This document shows positions 21,675 to 31,749 of a stretch of DNA of 64,000 nt, in pieces. Made by a program: the position numbers and the translations under genes. The DNA is from Arabidopsis thaliana (lineage: Eukaryota; Streptophyta; Magnoliopsida; Brassicales; Brassicaceae). Within the stretch, counting starts at the first letter, position 1. The number at the start of each line of letters is the position of its first letter. The notes below the pieces were generated by a model. It ran no database searches, was not told the origin of the DNA, and worked only from the letters and a program-made list of their open reading frames with translations. The stretch lies in NCBI RefSeq assembly GCF_000001735.4, contig NC_003070.9, positions 15,485,971 to 15,549,970 of the forward strand. Reading direction: 5' to 3'.

Positions 21675-23442
21675 TGATAATAGGTTTTAGTTCAAGTAAT
21701 CCTAAACCACTATCATGTCGTTGTAGTACTTAGGGTGTCAATCCAAATGGGTGTGATGCAAACAGATGAGATGTGATCAGAAGTCACTAAGTCAAGCCAA
21801 GCAATAACAGTTTTGGGGTTTCTAACAGTCTACGCGAACATGCAGAAAACAGAAATAATAACAGAATTACTAAAGTCACTCGACCACAACAGGCTGATGC
21901 CAGAAGTAGGATGTGGTCGAGTAACAGGTCGAGTAACAGACAGGATATGAAACAGATATACTCGACTGCACAGTCTTTTGCCAGACACTGGGTGTGGTTA
22001 AGTAAGTTGATCGAGTAATTGCAAAAACGAAGAAACAAGCAATGAGAACGATTTAGCGATAACGATAAAACAGAGAAATCAGATAGACGAGAAATTCCTA
22101 AGGATGGGGTAATCGAATAGAGTGGTATCCTAGCCTATTCGAATGGTTAACAAGCGCAATCAAGCTATCCCTAGACAACAGGTTCAACAACAGATCAATT
22201 CACTCCCTTGATAGAAATCCTCAAGCAAAGCTAGCCCAAACTAATTTCCATTAACGGAATCTAACTATGCAGGCAATAAGAACAGACTGATAAAGTCAAT
22301 AAATGCTCTAAACGGCCAATCCCTTGGGATAGAGATGAATATCTCAGGAACTAGTGGATCAAGCATTCCATCGAACACCTTCTGGGTGCAGGAATGCTTT
22401 GGATCGAATTCCAGTTGATCAGAAAGAAATAAGCAGTAAACACAACTAGTCCTAAAGGGGTTCAATCAATTCTAAACTTAACCATTCTACAGACTACGGA
22501 TTCCACAACTACTCTATCCAATCCTTAAGAACTCTATGTCACTACTCAGACAACACGCTCAAAGACATAAACGCAGATAAATGATAATATTGCATAAGTA
22601 AAGAGATAAAGAGTAGAGAAACAAGATGACAGATGAAATCAAATGCGGAATCTAAATAACTTGGAAAAATCTCGAATTACAGGTTGTAGAAGCAAAAGCG
22701 GCGCAGCAGAGTAAAACAGAAAATAAAACTGAAGCAAAAACTCAATGTCGACTGGATGTCTCAGGACAGAATCCTAAGACATCTATTTATACAAAACGAA
22801 ATAAAATGATAGTAAACGAAATAAAATGATAATGGGCCGAGATGGGCTTCGTGATCCGATGGAGGTCCAGGCCGCTTCCAAACACTTCGTCTTCTCCTTT
22901 TCTCTTCCTTGTGCCCAGCTTGTCTGGTTGAGTGCGGATTTGAGTAGACTATGAAGTTGTGATCCAGTGTCTGGTCGAGTGATGGTGTTGGTGGTGAGTG
23001 ACGATACTCGACTAGGGGGTCGAGTAAGGTGGTAGAGTGACGGCCGAGTGTGGTCAGGTGGTGTGGCAAAGTTATACTCCACCAGGGGGTCGAGTGGCGT
23101 CATCAAGTGGCCTGAGCTGAGGTTACTCGACCTGGGGGTCGAGTAGATGGGAAGAATGGCTCCAAAGTCACTCGACCAGGGGGTCGAGTATGGTGATGGA
23201 TGCACGCGACCTGGTGGTCGAGTATGTCTTCTGGTTCAGGCTCGTTTCTTCCAAATTGCTCGCAAACAGCTCCAAATTACCTGAAAACAACTCTGAAATG
23301 CAATATGTATGCAAAACTATCCTAATCATGCAAAGTATGCAATAATGATGAGAAATGATATCAAACAGTGATGAATGATACAAAACTAAACTCAAAATGA
23401 TGATGAATGGACACTGAAAACATGCAAATAATAGACATATCA
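21675..23442 (-). repeat. 5' LTR of element B
   Basis: 1,768 bp between TGATAATAGG and ...CATATCA (plus-strand reading). It contains CTCGACC/GGTCGAG palindromes near 23007-23215 and single motifs near 21880-22020. It is followed by E sequence (ATAACACAAC), so B sits within a few bases of the end of an E LTR. Open frames inside (for example 22783-23205) are repeat shadows. Confidence 0.88.
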
Positions 23443-23447
23443 ATAAC

Positions 23448-23735
23448 ACAACAGAAATTAAAAACAAAGTTTGAAATTCAAAAGTAACCCTTCAACTTCA
23501 AAGGCCACAAAATTGTCTCTTTATTTTAGTGGGCTTGGGCCTTGAATCATCAAAATGGATTATATGAAGTGAAAACATAAGCCTCATTAAAAACCTTCCT
23601 TTGGAAAACCCATTGAGACAAAATTAAATGTAGGGAAAAAGGGCACTCATGAATCACTTATCCATCTTGATGAGGTCCTTGAGCTTGAATCAAAACCAAA
23701 GAGGTAGTGACTTCGCTCAAGTCCTTTGGTCAGTC
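23448..23735 (-). other. 3' untranslated region of element E
   Basis: About 290 bp between the pol stop and the LTR edge. Nearly the same sequence occurs at 35832-36110 as the end of the neighbouring sister copy E'. No gene. Confidence 0.75.
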
Positions 23736-24560
23736 TCAAATGTGGTTAAGCATCCCTCCAATGGCTTGGTTGAATAGCTTAACTCTAGAACGAGTCATTG
23801 GAAAGTCCGGTGTGACAAGAACATCCTCTGCTACAAGCTTCTCTTCAGCTACAAGCTCATCCTCAGCTACAAGCTTAGCTCCTTCCTCGGCTACAAGCTC
23901 ACGTTCAAGCTCCGGTTCATGCTCCATATCCTTAATGTTGTCCATGATCATATCTTCCCCTCCCTCTTGAAAAGAATTTGACCTCAAATCCATTTCATCT
24001 GCAATAAAAGGTACCAAATCATAAACATTAAAGTTAGAACTCACATTATACTTACCTTGTAGATCGAGTTGGTAGGCATTGTTGTTGATCCGTTTGATTA
24101 TCTTGAAAGGACCGTCTATTCTTGGCATGTGTTTGGACTTCCTTTGAGCTGGAAACCTCTCCTTTCTTAAGTAAATCCACACCATATCTCCAACTTTGAA
24201 ACTTTGTTCTTGTCTCCCTTTATTAGCTTGCTTAGCATAGAGTTTGGTTCTTTCTTCTACGTTTCTCCTCGCATTCTCATGGATCTGTTGCACTAGCTCA
24301 GCCTTCTTTTTACCATCAATACTTACTCTTTCACTCAAAGGCAAAGGGATCCAAAGGTGAGATGAGGTTGAACCCATAAACAATTTGAAAAGGAGAATAC
24401 TTAGAAGCAGAATGCACGACATGATTATATGCAAATTCAATATGTGGTAAGCATTCTTCCCAAGTTTTAAGTTTATTTTTAATCAATGCACGCAAGAGAG
24501 TACCTAATGTTCTGTTAACCACTTAAGTTTGACCATTAGTTTGCGGATGACATGTAGTAG
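23736..24560 (-). pseudogene. Integrase C-terminus and pol tail of element E
   Basis: 24331-24522 carries the end of the integrase core ([21 protein letters not shown]). 23736-24440 carries the C-terminal module ([33 protein letters not shown]) and the tail ending [14 protein letters not shown]. The catalytic Glu expected in GQT-E-VVNR is replaced by a TAA stop at about 24522-24524. The two frames overlap, so a frameshift lies near 24340-24430. The tail holds a short repeat of LVAE(E/D) units. The sister copy E' repeats this tail at 36041-36338. Confidence 0.85.
23815..23925 (-). repeat. Short tandem LVAEE-type coding repeat in E pol tail
   Basis: On the plus strand, units around GCTACAAGCT recur every 15-30 bp, coding on the minus strand for [20 protein letters not shown] and LVAEDV. 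E' (about 36200-36290) has the same repeat with substitutions. An acidic, low-complexity, presumably unstructured tail. Confidence 0.7.
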
Positions 24561-24578
24561 AGAATAACAACTTAGTTC

Positions 24579-25500
24579 CTAACTTAGACCACAAAGTATC
24601 CAAAAGTAACTAAGAAACTTATTATCTCTATCCGGAACTACGGACCTAGGCATCCAATGCATACAAACTATCTCTTTAAAGAATAGATTAGCTACATCCA
24701 ATGCATCATCAGTTTTATGACAAGCAATGAAATGAGCCATCTTAGAAAATCTATCAACCACAACAAAGATAGAATCCTTTCCTGTTCTAGTCCTAAGCAA
24801 TCCCATCACAAAATCCATTGAAATATCATTCCAATGGTGAGTAGGAATAGGTAAAGGAGTATACAAACCGTTGCGCTGAACCTTAGATTTGGCTTGCTTA
24901 CAAGTATTACATCTTCCACAAATTCTTTCAACATCACGTTTCATGTGTGGCCAATGAAAATGTTCTTTCATGACTTCCAACGTCTTAGCAATGCCAAAGT
25001 GTCCCATTAGTCCACCTCCATGAGCTTCCCTGACAAATAAATCTCGTAGAGAGCAGTTAGGAACACACAAACGGTTCTCATAGAAGAGAAACCCGTCTTG
25101 TCTAAAATAGTGACCTGAAGCAAACTTCTCACAAGCTTTATAAACCTCTTGAAAATCATGGTCAGTTTCATAAAGTTCTTTTATTTGTTCAAAATCCATA
25201 AGCTTAACATTAAGAGTAGAGAGTAGGGTGTACCTCAGGGATAATGCATCGACAACTACATTATCCTTACCTTTTTTGTACTTGATGACGTAGGGAAATG
25301 TCTCAATAAACTCAACCCACCTCGCATGTCTCTTGTTAAGTTTCTGTTGGCCCTTCAAGTGTTTTAGCGATTCATGATCAGTGTAAATGACGAACTCCTT
25401 AGGCCATAAGTAGTGTTGCCACGTTTGAAGAGCTCGGACCAAGGCGTACAACTCCTTGTCATAGGTTGGGTAGTTTAGCGTACCTCCTCCAAGTTTCTAA
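24579..25500 (-). pseudogene. RNase H end and integrase core of element E
   Basis: The open frame of 290 aa starts in RNase H ([29 protein letters not shown], with YTDH). It passes through the HHCC module ([10 protein letters not shown]...[11 protein letters not shown], about 24890-25030) into the catalytic core ([39 protein letters not shown]). Both core Asp residues are present. A stop at about 25250 (LSLRY context) is not needed to explain the open frame, but the frame breaks at about 24579 before the Glu motif. Integrase of this lineage would use the missing or altered C-terminal region for targeting. Confidence 0.88.
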
Positions 25501-26126
25501 TTGAAAAAGGCAATAGGCTTTTGATCTTGCATTAGAACAGCTCCAATACCTATACCTGATGCATCACACTCAATCTAAAACGTTTTAAGAAAGTCAGGTA
25601 ATATCAAAACAGGTGCATTAGTTAGTTTATCCTTGAGAGACTGAAACGCTTCTTATTGTGCTTCCTCCCACTTGAATCGTACATCCTTCTTGATAATCTC
25701 GGTGAGTGGTGCGGCAATGGTACTAAAGTCCTTGACAAATCGCCTATAAATTCCAGCAAGGCCATGGAAACTCCTTACTTCTCCCACAGTCTTTGGACTC
25801 GGCCAATCTCTACTAGCCTTAACTTTCTCTTCGTCAACCTTAACTCCCTCTATACTCACAACAAAGCCTAAAAACACAAGATTATCCGTGCAAAAGGTGC
25901 ATTTCTTTAGGCTGGCATAGAGTTTTTCCTTTCTAAGGACATTCAAAACAGAATCTAAATACTCTATATACTCTCTTAAGCTTTTGCTGTAAACTAAGAT
26001 GTCATCAAAGTATACTACAACAAATATTCAATGAATACTCTTAGAACATGATTCATTAACCTCATGAATATACTAAGTGCATTAGTTAATCTAAATGGCA
26101 TGACTAACCACTCATATAACCCATGT
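25501..26126 (-). pseudogene. Partial reverse transcriptase of element E
   Basis: Only the C-terminal half of RT is left. It starts at [10 protein letters not shown] immediately left of element D and includes [20 protein letters not shown] (catalytic FDD; frame shifted just before it) and the open frame 25653-25946 (LRKEKLYASLKKCTF, LGFVVSIEGVKVDEEKV, FHGLAGIYRRFVKDF). RNase H begins after further stops near 25500-25620. About 180 residues of the RT N-terminal half, present in relatives between KQPMLLL and GLYEW, are missing at the D junction. Confidence 0.85.
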
Positions 26127-27305
26127 TAAGATCAAATAATCCTAAAGCACTATCATGTCGTTGTAGTACTGAAGGTTGTCAATCCAAATGGGTGTGATGC
26201 TAACAATCAAGATGCAATCAGAATTCACAGAGTCAAGCCAAGCAATAACATGTTTTGGTGTGTTCTAGCATTCCTAAGTGAACATGTAGAAAATAGAAAA
26301 TCAGGCAGAAACAATAAAACACTCGACCAACACAGCTCGTTGCAGAGCACTGTGTGTGGTCGAGTGACTCGTCAAGTAACAGGCAGTAAATGAAACAAAG
26401 ATACTCGACTGCACAGTCTGTTGCCAGACAACTGGGTGGTCGAGTATCACGTCGAGAAAAAGGAAAGAATTGCAAAAAGTAAGCAACATGTGACAAGATG
26501 CAGTAAACAACAACAGAGTAAACAAAGAAATCAATTAGATAAAGAAAATCCCGAGGATGGGGTAATTTAATAGTTTTGTTTTCTCAGTTTACATGTGATC
26601 GACATGCTCAATAAATTATCCCTAGACAACAAGTTCATTAACCAAATCTAAGTGCCACCGCAACAGAGACCCTTAAGTTAAACTAGTCTCAGACTCAATC
26701 ACCATTGACGAGAGCTAACCTAACAGGCATTACGAATCAACAAGTTAAAGCCAAAACGCTCCCTACAACAAATACCTTAGTACAGGGCCACGAATCTCTG
26801 GAATTAGTGGTTCGGACATTTCATCGAACACCTTTTGGGCGCGGAAATGTCTAGGCTCAAATTCCAGTTGATCAGAAAGCAATAGGCATTAAGAACAACT
26901 AATCCAGAAGGGATCTATAAATCAAACTCAACCGCCTAGCATACTGAGAATTCTAAACTACCCTAACCCATCCTCAGAAACCTAGTCACTACTCATACAT
27001 CATTGTAGAAAGCATAAACGATGATAAGAATGAAACCATGATATCAGTAGAGTAATAACAAGATGATAACAGGATGAACAACATTAAACAAAATCAAAAG
27101 CAAATACTGAATAGATTAAGAGAAATCTGGATTACAAAAACGTCAAGAACACAGTGTCTGCGGAATAAAACTTTGATTATCGAAAATGTAAAGTACGTGC
27201 TACTTATAGCAAAATATTTCGAAACCCTAATACTCAAAATGACACAGTATTGGGACGGATTAAGAACTATACTCGACCTAGGTGGTCGAGTGAGTGGTCG
27301 AGTGA
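26127..27305 (-). repeat. Truncated 3' LTR of element D
   Basis: About 1.18 kb matching 31764 to about 32950 of the 5' LTR. It lacks about 14 bp at the left terminus. On the right the last roughly 0.5 kb (U3 with the palindrome array) and the polypurine tract are missing; the sequence passes directly into internal DNA at about 27305 (GAGTGATAAG / TACGGACTC). Confidence 0.85.
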
Positions 27306-28170
27306 TAAGTACGGACTCTTATGCTCGACCTACACATGTTTTCAAATCTACCAATCCCTTTAAACATTCATTAGTTCTGGAACGTTAATCAAGCAATGCA
27401 TCATCAATGAACTCATTGGGCTAAGGTACAGATCAAGAGACAAAGATGGTCCCTTACAGGATAGGCTTCAGTAACAGGGGATCTCTCAAAAAATGACTAA
27501 GCTTTAGTAGAATGCTAAAGGTAAGTCCCAAGCTATGCATACAGAGATAAGATCCTATCTACCCAAAGTATATCAAATGAAGCTCTAATGGTAATCCCAT
27601 CTCCAATCCCAATATAAGAACCTAACTCTACTCTTTGCATTCATGAATCTTTTAAGCCCTTTTTCTAATCATTCTTTTCTTTTCTCTTAACTCTAGGAGA
27701 AGCTTTCTCAACATTTTGATACTTCTAGAAGATTTGGGTATCCATGAGTTCAAATTTGATGCAAACATGATAATTAAAGATCAAATTCAGGTTCAAATTG
27801 ATAGGAAATGGTATCAGATCATGACAATGTGGTCGAGTAGAGCAATCTAGGCATGGTTCCGTTTTACTTTAATTTCATTGACTACGCAACAGACAACTAG
27901 CAACGAGGGCACTGCGTTTATCTAGTAAACCAAAATGCTTACAAGGCTATCTCATCATTATCCCATATGCATATGCAACAATCCTAAATGAAACACTCTA
28001 GACTGGATCCTAAATGTAATGCAACTACATGAATACTCTGTTTTTGTGAAATCATTTTCTGAAATTTTTCACATTTTTGTTTTTTTTGTTTTTCTATGCC
28101 TTAGATGAATGCTGACTCAAGAGTATAAACAATGCAACACACACTTCCTGAGCCTTCCCCCAAACTTAAA
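27306..28170 (-). other. 3' non-coding region of element D
   Basis: Collinear with C 52050-53360 but with internal deletions, for example around 27725. The second PPT-like site and palindrome lie at about 28155-28190. No gene. Confidence 0.7.
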
Positions 28171-28979
28171 TCACATAGTCCACTGTGTGACTAAACTTGG
28201 AAGAGAGTATACAAGACAAATCCAATCACATAAACAAAATAAAGAACAAATCACAAGAGATGATATAGTACAATAGTGAAGTGAGGTGCTTACCTCTGTC
28301 GAAGAATGAACGGAGTTGGTCGTCAATGGCTGCCTATGATTGCTCCCAGGCCATAGACGAGCCGCCCTGTTCTGTGTCAGCTCCACCATGTGGGTACTCA
28401 ACCTCATCAGCTCTGTGGCGGCCAGCACCGCTTTGAAGATACTCGACCTCTCTTCTTCTACTACAACCAGCATCGCGGTCACGTAAACTACGAGACTGCA
28501 AAAGTCGTCTGCTCCTGCTGCTAGATCGAGTGAGTGTGGTTCTCCTCTTTCTCCCAGATTCACGAGACTCAAATGATGAATGCCTCGCTAGGACATGCGG
28601 AATCTCTCGCAGGGATAAACTCCCTTTAAGACTATGTATCTTCTGTTGGTCGAGTAAAATGATGATTTAAATTTTTTTGGGTTTTAAACATCACTCATAC
28701 TCGACCGATATACTCGAGTGCAAGGTCTCCAGGTGCAACAGAAAGTTTTAAAATTTTTTCACTCCTCTGTACTTTGTACTCGATCTCTATGCCATCTGTA
28801 GAGAAAAAGTTTTAAATTTTCACTCTACCTTCACGTTATTCCTTTATTCGTGAGAACCACAAACACAACTAAAACAAATCAAAAATAACAAGAAAAGAAA
28901 AACCTATTCACATAGATAGTCATGGGACTTCCTCCCAAGTGAGCTTGTTTAAAGTCTCTAGCTTGACTCCTCACACTTA
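28171..28979 (-). pseudogene. Post-pol remnant of element D
   Basis: 28171-28572 encodes the tail with TAMLVVVEEERSSIFKAVLAATELMR and WPGSNHRQPL, matching A and B. Between it and the protease frame lie CTCGACC-type motifs and the conserved hairpin block (28920-28945). The ATHILA ORF is absent, probably deleted. Confidence 0.6.
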
Positions 28980-29852
28980 TCAAGAAGAAAATGAATGATA
29001 GAGAGGGTCTGCATAGTTCTCTCTAATATCATTCTCATACTCAGTGTCCTCCCTGGAGAGGTCTACTTCAGAATACTCAATTCCCCTCTCTTCAAAATAG
29101 GCTTCTTTCTCTTCTGGAGGGTAATCTATCTCTTCAAAACATCTTGAAGTGAACTTCTTTCTTGAGATAGTGTCAATCCCGCCTTTAGATTGAGCTTCCT
29201 TCTGCATCTGATTCAGCTTACTCCTATGTTCCTCAACAGTGTGGGCTAGCCTTTCTATAGTTTCTTCTTGTTTATCAGACCTCTTTTTAAGCTCTTTTAC
29301 ATTTTCAGTCTCATATCCTTCTCCTGGGATCACTCTATCGTCTCCAGAGGGTTTTTCATCTTTTGTTGACTCTTGTGGAGTTTTGTTGATGTCAAACTGC
29401 AACTTGATGTGCTTTCCAAGGTTGAGACTTTTTTTCCCTTTCCTGACATCTATCACTGCTCCCACTGAGGCTAAGAAAGGTCTTCCCATGATTAGGGGAT
29501 CCTTATGCTCTTCTTCCATATCCAGCACCACGAAGTCTGTAGGCACTTCCACTCCATTAATCATGACTGGTAGATCTTTCACCATGCCAAAGGGTTTTCT
29601 TGAAGACCTATCCGCAAGGATCAGAGTTAGGTCACAAGGCGTATACTGAACAAATTCCAACCTTCTTGCCACAGAGAGTGGCATTAAGCTGACAGAGGCT
29701 CTGAGATCGCACAAGCAATCGCTGAAAGCTAATTCCCCAATGGAACATGGTAGAGTAAAAGATCCTGAATCTCCTAACTTTTCTTGAAGAATCCTCTTAT
29801 CAGCAGCTCGAGATGGAGTAACATCACATTCATCATCTGAATCGTGATACAT
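28980..29852 (-). CDS. Protease with unusual C-terminal coiled-coil tail, element D
   Basis: This is an open 290-codon frame with no stop. It begins in the linker [20 protein letters not shown], shared with C but not with A or B. The retropepsin-like domain follows: [13 protein letters not shown] (29685-29712), [25 protein letters not shown]. The catalytic triad is D-L-R instead of D-L-G. After KLQFDIN a tail of about 135 residues replaces RT: charged, coiled-coil-like ([32 protein letters not shown]) and then acidic, ending DPLYHSFSS and a stop. The tail matches nothing I recognise. The upstream gag is in the same orientation, so this was probably the end of one gag-pro protein. Confidence 0.75.
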   Translation of the reverse strand: MYHDSDDECDVTPSRAADKRILQEKLGDSGSFTLPCSIGELAFSDCLCDLRASVSLMPLSVARRLEFVQYTPCDLTLILADRSSRKPFGMVKDLPVMINGVEVPTDFVVLDMEEEHKDPLIMGRPFLASVGAVIDVRKGKKSLNLGKHIKLQFDINKTPQESTKDEKPSGDDRVIPGEGYETENVKELKKRSDKQEETIERLAHTVEEHRSKLNQMQKEAQSKGGIDTISRKKFTSRCFEEIDYPPEEKEAYFEERGIEYSEVDLSREDTEYENDIRENYADPLYHSFSS

Positions 29853-31690
29853 CTTGATCCTTTCCAGTATCAGATTTTGTTACATCTTTGTGAGGATGAG
29901 GAATCAAGTTGAGAACTTCCATCAATGGCATCACTGCTTCAATCTCGTCTGACTGTTTCTCTGCAACTGACTTGTATCTCTCCATCTAGGCTTTCCTGAA
30001 TTTCCATGGAAGAGCACGTGATGGTAATGGAGTAAGTTTGAAACGTTTTACCATCCTCTCAATTATGGCTGCTTTCTCTTTTTAGGTGGATTAAATGAGA
30101 TGTGGAGAACCAGAAGAATGGTTGAATTCAACAACAGAGACCTCAATCTGAGTAGAAGGCTCCACTTCTTGAACTGTCCAAGTGATTAAGTCAGGAATAG
30201 GTCGAGTTGGCAGCTCTCGATCATGGCAGATAGTGATGACGTGAGCAGTTGTATACTCCTATGGATTATGTATTGACTTCCCAGGAAGTCCTGTAACTTT
30301 AGGTGCAGAGGTAGATGCTAATTCTCCTTCCAAGTATCTGACTTTGGTATTCAATGCCTCCACTTTGACATTCAGGTCATTGTAGCTGAAGTCCAGCTTA
30401 TGGTGCAATTCAGATAACTTCTTAGCAATTTCCAAGGAGCTAGATGCTTGTCCCTGTAGCAGGTGTTGTACCATCTGTTTCATTTCAGCATCAAGAGCAG
30501 CAGGACCTTGGTTTTGCTGAACTGCAAACCCAGGTGGTGGTTGGGGCTGGTAGTTTCCCTGAAATTGCTGCTTGGGAACAAAACCTTGGTTGTAGGGAAC
30601 AAAAGGTTTGTTCTGACCTTGTTGTTGGCTGTGGAGGATACACTTGGTCTTATTAGCAACGTTGGTGCTGCGGTAGGAGAGGTTAGGGTTGTTGGTCTTG
30701 AAGTTGTTATACCCTTTGTAGTCACCCTGATTGTTGTTGATGTAGCTAACTTCTTCTAACTGGTTACCCTCTCCATCTTGGACTTGATACTGCTCGTCCT
30801 CAACAAGAAAGTGCATATGCTTCTGCTGGCTAAGTAGAATTCTGTCTAGCTTGTCATTCAGCGCTTTGATCTCCTTCCTGTGTTTGTCCTCAGAGTCACC
30901 TGTGCCTGGTCCTGTCGCAGTCCTCGTTGTAATTACCATCTGATTGAGCTAGGTTCTCAACCAATTCCCAGCCTTCTTCAACATCTTTGTTCTGGAAATT
31001 CCCATTGATGGCGGTTTCCAGAAGCATTCTGATGTGTGTTAAAACTCCTCGGTAAAGAGTGCTGAGCAGAGAGGCTTTCTTGAAGCCATGATGAGGGCAT
31101 TGGTTGGTGTAACCCTTGAACGCTCCCATGCTTCACATGAGCTTTCACCAATTTTTGGTGAAAAACCAGAAATCTCATTTCTGAGTCTTGCAGTTTTGGC
31201 ATTGGAGAAGAACTTTGCTAGAAAGGCCTTCTTGCAATCATCCCAAGTGGTGATTGAGTCATGGGGCAGACTCTTCTCCCAATTGTGTGCTTTGTCGCCC
31301 AAGGAGAATGGAAACAACCGGAGCTTGAATTCGTCTTCACTGACACCGTTGATTTTGGGTAGGTTGTAGAGCCTATCAAATTCATCAAGGTGGTCGAGTG
31401 GATCTTCCATTGGCAGACCATGGAATTTGTTCCCCAGAATCATCGAGATGAGACCACTCTTAATCTCGAAGTTTTTGTTCTGGATAGCAGGAGGTGCAAT
31501 TCCTTTCCTTTGACGATGGTCCCGTGGTGCATCTCCAACACCAATGTTGGCAGGGCCATTATGTTGATTTTGTTCGTCAGCCATTTCGAGTGGGTGCTGG
31601 GGTAAGCACCAATGTTGGCCGGCCCATTCTGTCTGTTGGTAGGGCCATTCTGTCTGTTGATTTTGTTCATCAGCCATTTCGAGTTGATCT
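29853..31690 (-). pseudogene. Gag of element D
   Basis: On the minus strand the gag starts at about 31670-31690 with MADEQNQQ. The usual first segment ([15 protein letters not shown] in A and C) is replaced by a short duplication, so MADEQNQ occurs twice (about 31575 and 31665). The core is recognisable: [36 protein letters not shown]. It is broken by a one-base deletion near 31115 and another shift near 30900. It continues as 30259-30939 ([48 protein letters not shown]). Further stops lie between 30258 and 29853, where gag joins the protease. Confidence 0.85.
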
Positions 31691-31730
31691 AAGCAAGTTT
31701 GAAATATCAAATGTAACAAACAAACACCCA

Positions 31731-31748
31731 ATTGGCAACAGCGCCAAA
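31731..31748 (-). promoter_or_regulatory. Primer binding site of element D
   Basis: On the minus strand TTTGGCGCTGTTGCCAAT follows the 5' LTR by 1 bp. It is the same site as in A, B and C with one substitution. Confidence 0.75.
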
Positions 31749-31749
31749 T

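Larger units (their letters stand above)
544..23442 (-). mobile_element. Element B: Athila LTR retrotransposon, split by element A
   Basis: B is a minus-strand Ty3/gypsy Athila-type element. In transcription order it has a 5' LTR (21675-23442), primer site, gag-protease (18930-21504), the point of interruption by A (5880-18924), RT/RNase H/integrase (about 2815-5874), a short post-pol remnant, a conserved 3' non-coding region, a polypurine tract and a truncated 3' LTR (544-659). Without A it is about 9.8 kb. The frame reads straight across the A insertion: GEYI at 18930 is followed by LDHITRP at 5874. B was therefore uninterrupted there when A landed. Compared with A it has lost the ATHILA ORF. 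Confidence 0.88.

Noticed and set aside
22783..23205. 140-codon open frame in the B LTR
   Set aside because: It lies in U3 over the palindrome array; related LTRs do not keep the frame. Similar frames at 17560-17971, 6256-6564 and 32972-33256 were rejected for the same reason.
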